DNA from: Planctomycetota bacterium | Lineage (GTDB): Bacteria > Planctomycetota > Phycisphaerae > WQYP01 | Assembly (NCBI GenBank): GCA_021799715.1 | Contig: JAJYZY010000052.1 | Location: 1-15,999, forward strand | Reading direction: 5' to 3' | DNA: 15,999 bases | Part shown: piece by piece, positions 13,365 to 15,999 of the stretch | Layout: every line of letters begins with the position of its first letter | Numbering within the stretch: position 1 is the stretch's first letter | The notes under the pieces: generated by a model | What the model was told of the DNA's origin: nothing | What the model saw: only the letters and a program-made list of their open reading frames with translations | Databases searched by the model: none | Program-made: the position numbers and the translations under genes

Positions 13365-15869
13365 ATGTTTACAAGTATATGGTTAGGGGCTGTGGCGTGC
13401 GTTCTGGGCGCACTAATGCCGACGGTTGCAGGGCAGGCGCTCTCGCCGCGGCAGGTGATTACAAAGGGACAGGCAACCACAGCTTTGGTTGAGGTCAAGG
13501 TCCACGGGGCGATCGAAGTTGGGGCTGCCGTCTGCATTGAACCATCGGGGTACTTCGTTACCGACAACCACGTTGTTCGCCTGGCCACCCATGGCCAGCG
13601 CGTATACCTGATCCTTCAATCCGGCAGCACTAAACAGAAAAGGCTTTTAGCCAAGGTTGTGGCCCGGGATGAGAACGATGATCTGGCCGTGCTTAAGACC
13701 CAGTTGCCCGGGCCATTTGCGACCGTTCCCCTCGGTACAGACATCAAGCTTTACGACACGCAGCGCGTCGTCACGTTCGGATACCCCCTCAGCACGACGC
13801 ATTCCGTCGGCGAGAGGGCCCCGAATGTTTCTGTGAGTGTGGGGCGGATCACAGCCAAACGGTACTTGGCCAAGAGGCTCGTGGGCGTGCAGCTTGGTGG
13901 TTCACTGAATCCGGGAAACTCCGGCGGGCCGGTAATGAATATGCATGGGCAGATCATTGGCATTGTTGCAGCGGTGAAGCCGGGGGACCAGACCACCATT
14001 GCCACACCTGTCGACGTACTGCGTGCGTTTCTCGAGCGGCCGCAAATCAGCTTCAATCCACCCACAATCACGCATGCCAGCGCGGGCCAGCCCGTGATTT
14101 TTCAGGCCCGTGTCGTTTCGATATTGCATCCAAAGCGGCAGTTTCGCGTTCGTCTGGTATTGCAGAGCAACGGCACGAAGCGGTTATTGCCGATACCGAA
14201 AAATCCCGGAGTGTATCGCGCCAAAGTGCACGCGTTTCCCATGCAGCCCGCAGCAATCGCATACCACTTGATTGTCAGCGGGCCGAAGGGAACTGTGGCA
14301 ACCCAGGTCGGGGTGATCCACGTCTGGAAATCCGCGGGGTCTGGTGCCGCCACGGCGGCCGGGAGGGAGGCGGGTTCCCGCCGGCAGGTGACCGCACTGA
14401 AACCGGTGAAAGCAGGCCGAGCGGCCGTTAAGGCCCCGTCGCTAGGCAACCCTGTAAGAAAGCTACCTGTTCCTCGCACGGCGGCGTTGACCAGCGCCAA
14501 CAAGTTGATCCAAGATGTCTACGGCTCCCAGATTTTGAAGGCCACGACAGCGGCACTCCGCGCGAGTCTTGCGGGCCAACTGCTCGCTGCGGCACAGCAG
14601 GAGCCTAATCCGAACAACCGTTATGCGTTGCTGCTCACGACCTTACACTGGGCTGAACTGGCGGGAAATATTCGGGAAGCCGACGCAGCGGTTACGGAGT
14701 TGAACACACGTTATGACATTGACCGCTTGAAGCTTGAAGAGCAGGCGGTCCGACAGGTTTTAATGCAAGCCCGTACGCAAGGTCAGTTTCGCGAGTTGGC
14801 CGGTGGCATCGGAAGCCTGGTGAATGCCAGCGTGCAGGCCGGCCGGTATCACCGAGCGATGGAACTCGCCCGGATGGGCCTGGCCGCGGCGAAGCGGTCT
14901 GGCGACAGGATACTGCGGGCGGAGCTTGACACCCAGGTGCAACGAACCACTTGGATCGAATCAGCGTACGTCGGGATATTGCCGGACCTGGCGCAACTCA
15001 AAAAGAACCCCGGAGACGCAAAGGCAAGCTTGGCGGTGGGAGAGTTTAAATGCTTCGATGGCGGGAATTGGCCAGGCGGGTTGCCGCTGCTGGCTCGGGG
15101 GAGCAACCCGACATTCAGGGCGCTTGCTATCAAGGAATTGGCCGATCCGGCGGCGGCCACGCAGGAGCTCGCCCTCGGCGACAACTGGTGGCGCATCGCC
15201 CGAAATCAGGGCGATGCAGTGCAACTGACGATCCGGCAACACGCGGGCGTGTGGTACACAAAAGCAGAGCCGTCGCTGTCGGGGCTGGAAAGAGCCCTGG
15301 TGGCCGACCGACTCACGCTATTGGCGAAAAAGGGGCAACGTTACGGGGGTATCAAGGCGCGGCCTGTCATTGCAACTTCACTTTTATTGGCTGCGGATGA
15401 TTTCGTAATGAACGTATACCTGGACGGAAAAAAAGTTCCGAGCAGTGACTACAGCCTTCTGGATGAGAATTTTGGCGCGGCCTTCCTGCGGGTGCGGGTG
15501 GCGGTGCATGCCGGGGACTGGTTGGTGTTCAACGTGGCTAATGACCGATTCCGTTGGGGTGGCAGTTGCGGCCTGGCCGTGGCGGGGCTGTACCACGGGC
15601 GGTCCGTGTTTGTTTCCCGCGCCAAGAGCCCGAGATGGCGATCGTGCAGCAAGATCTCACATGTGCCCGCGTTCATAGCCGAACGGAGGAGTTACAATGG
15701 GCAGCCTGCCGTGATTCCCCGGGTGCCCTACCGCTGGACATGGGACAGCGTGAACAGCAAATGCGACTTCAAGCGCGGCCAAGTGATCTGGGCGGGCGGC
15801 AATGCTGCGAACGTGTGGCTGAAATACCGCGTGCCGAGCTACCGGAAAGACCAGGCGGGCCGAAATTAG
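13365..15869 (+). CDS. Exported HtrA/trypsin-like serine protease with long planctomycete-type C-terminal region
   Basis: An 834-residue protein starting at ATG 13365 (a TTG codon directly before is a less likely start). The signal peptide is about 1-25 (WLGAVACVLGALMPTVAGQA). Residues about 30-225 are an S1C/HtrA-type protease with a complete triad: H69 in VTDNHVV, D106 in NDDLAVLK and S186 in LNPGNSGGPV. There is no PDZ domain; instead an Ig-like segment (about 230-325) and an Ala/Arg-rich linker lead to an alpha-helical repeat region (about 380-660). That region includes AGQLLAAAQQEPNPNNRYALLL, ASLAVGEFKCFDGGNWPGGLPLLARGS and DNWWRIA, a pattern I associate with planctomycete secreted proteins. 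The last 160 residues are rich in aromatics and strands (VMNVYLDGKKV) and may be a ligand-binding beta-sandwich. It probably acts outside the cytoplasm; its substrate is unknown. Ribosome-binding site weak. An IS-like end follows within about 15 bp. Confidence 0.85.
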   Translation: MFTSIWLGAVACVLGALMPTVAGQALSPRQVITKGQATTALVEVKVHGAIEVGAAVCIEPSGYFVTDNHVVRLATHGQRVYLILQSGSTKQKRLLAKVVARDENDDLAVLKTQLPGPFATVPLGTDIKLYDTQRVVTFGYPLSTTHSVGERAPNVSVSVGRITAKRYLAKRLVGVQLGGSLNPGNSGGPVMNMHGQIIGIVAAVKPGDQTTIATPVDVLRAFLERPQISFNPPTITHASAGQPVIFQARVVSILHPKRQFRVRLVLQSNGTKRLLPIPKNPGVYRAKVHAFPMQPAAIAYHLIVSGPKGTVATQVGVIHVWKSAGSGAATAAGREAGSRRQVTALKPVKAGRAAVKAPSLGNPVRKLPVPRTAALTSANKLIQDVYGSQILKATTAALRASLAGQLLAAAQQEPNPNNRYALLLTTLHWAELAGNIREADAAVTELNTRYDIDRLKLEEQAVRQVLMQARTQGQFRELAGGIGSLVNASVQAGRYHRAMELARMGLAAAKRSGDRILRAELDTQVQRTTWIESAYVGILPDLAQLKKNPGDAKASLAVGEFKCFDGGNWPGGLPLLARGSNPTFRALAIKELADPAAATQELALGDNWWRIARNQGDAVQLTIRQHAGVWYTKAEPSLSGLERALVADRLTLLAKKGQRYGGIKARPVIATSLLLAADDFVMNVYLDGKKVPSSDYSLLDENFGAAFLRVRVAVHAGDWLVFNVANDRFRWGGSCGLAVAGLYHGRSVFVSRAKSPRWRSCSKISHVPAFIAERRSYNGQPAVIPRVPYRWTWDSVNSKCDFKRGQVIWAGGNAANVWLKYRVPSYRKDQAGRN

Positions 15870-15879
15870 AAAGAGCTAC

Positions 15880-15999
15880 TGTCAAATGTTGTGGATTGAC
15901 AAAATCAGGCGGCCTGTTTTTTTACTCCATTTTCGAATTCGATCCCGGCCAGTACATCCGCAATTCGTTCCGATCCATTGAGTCTCTGAAATCCTCGCT
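15880..15999 (-). mobile_element. Terminal part of a probable IS256-type insertion sequence
   Basis: The start is inferred: after the protease stop a TGTCAA-containing stretch (about 15880-15902) precedes the transposase C-terminus, as expected for an IS end. The sequence has a second TTGACA in opposite sense at 15896-15901. The exact boundary and the target duplication cannot be seen because the other end lies outside the window. Confidence 0.4.
15905..15999 (-). CDS. C-terminal fragment of a putative IS256-family transposase (runs off window)
   Basis: On the minus strand the frame ending in TGA at 15907-15905 encodes the 30-residue tail RGFQRLNGSERIADVLAG then IEFENGVKKQAA. This resembles the C-terminus of IS256/mutator-type DDE transposases, which typically end in a pattern like R-x-F-R-[KR]-L-N-G-x-x-x-[IL]-x-x-V-[IL]-x-G-[IV]-x-F-x-[ND]-G. 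None of the catalytic acidic residues is in view, so the family call rests on this tail only. Confidence 0.5.
   Translation of the reverse strand, partial: RGFQRLNGSERIADVLAGIEFENGVKKQAA

Overview
The window looks like chromosomal DNA of a Planctomycetota bacterium, probably Phycisphaerae-like; this is inferred from gene content and not proven. Three things point there: two proteins end in a PEP-CTERM sorting signal (VPEP, hydrophobic helix, RKR); the HtrA-like protease carries a long C-terminal region of a kind I associate with planctomycete secreted proteins; and the exported glycoside hydrolases and lyase are of types common in that group.

Layout. Positions 1-10752 form a polysaccharide-degradation region. 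It holds an exported GH105 unsaturated-glucuronyl/rhamnogalacturonyl hydrolase (86-1300 +), a convergent conserved hypothetical gene (1318-2136 -), an exported GH2 beta-galactosidase-type enzyme (2513-5164 +), a small PEP-CTERM surface protein (5553-6614 +) with a good terminator (6694-6732), and a giant 1284-residue protein (6898-10752 +). The giant joins a PL1-like pectate lyase domain, a long Gly/Asn/Thr-rich beta-solenoid stalk with autotransporter-type (PATR) repeats, and a PEP-CTERM anchor. Together these suggest degradation of pectin, perhaps rhamnogalacturonan I with galactan side chains: the lyase cuts the backbone at the surface, GH105 removes the unsaturated end sugar, and GH2 trims beta-linked side groups. 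That pathway reading is inference from families.

Positions 10853-13300 form an accessory island, mostly on the minus strand: a small Cys-rich (zinc-ribbon-like) ORF, a vapBC toxin-antitoxin pair with ATGA overlap, a gene-poor stretch with a 12-bp tandem repeat, a short HTH-like ORF, and a conserved hypothetical gene with a uracil-DNA-glycosylase-like look. A short coding-like repeat near 11007-11046 recurs in broken form at 13196-13274, so the island is bracketed by related sequence.

Positions 13365-15869 (+) encode an exported HtrA/trypsin-like serine protease with an intact catalytic triad and a 600-residue C-terminal region. The window ends in the C-terminus of a probable IS256-type transposase (15905-15999 -) whose element starts just after the protease stop codon.

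The most noteworthy items are the lyase-stalk-anchor fusion, the repeat-bracketed accessory island, and short well-formed leader ORFs and operator-like repeats before the carbohydrate genes. No rRNA, tRNA or CRISPR array was seen.
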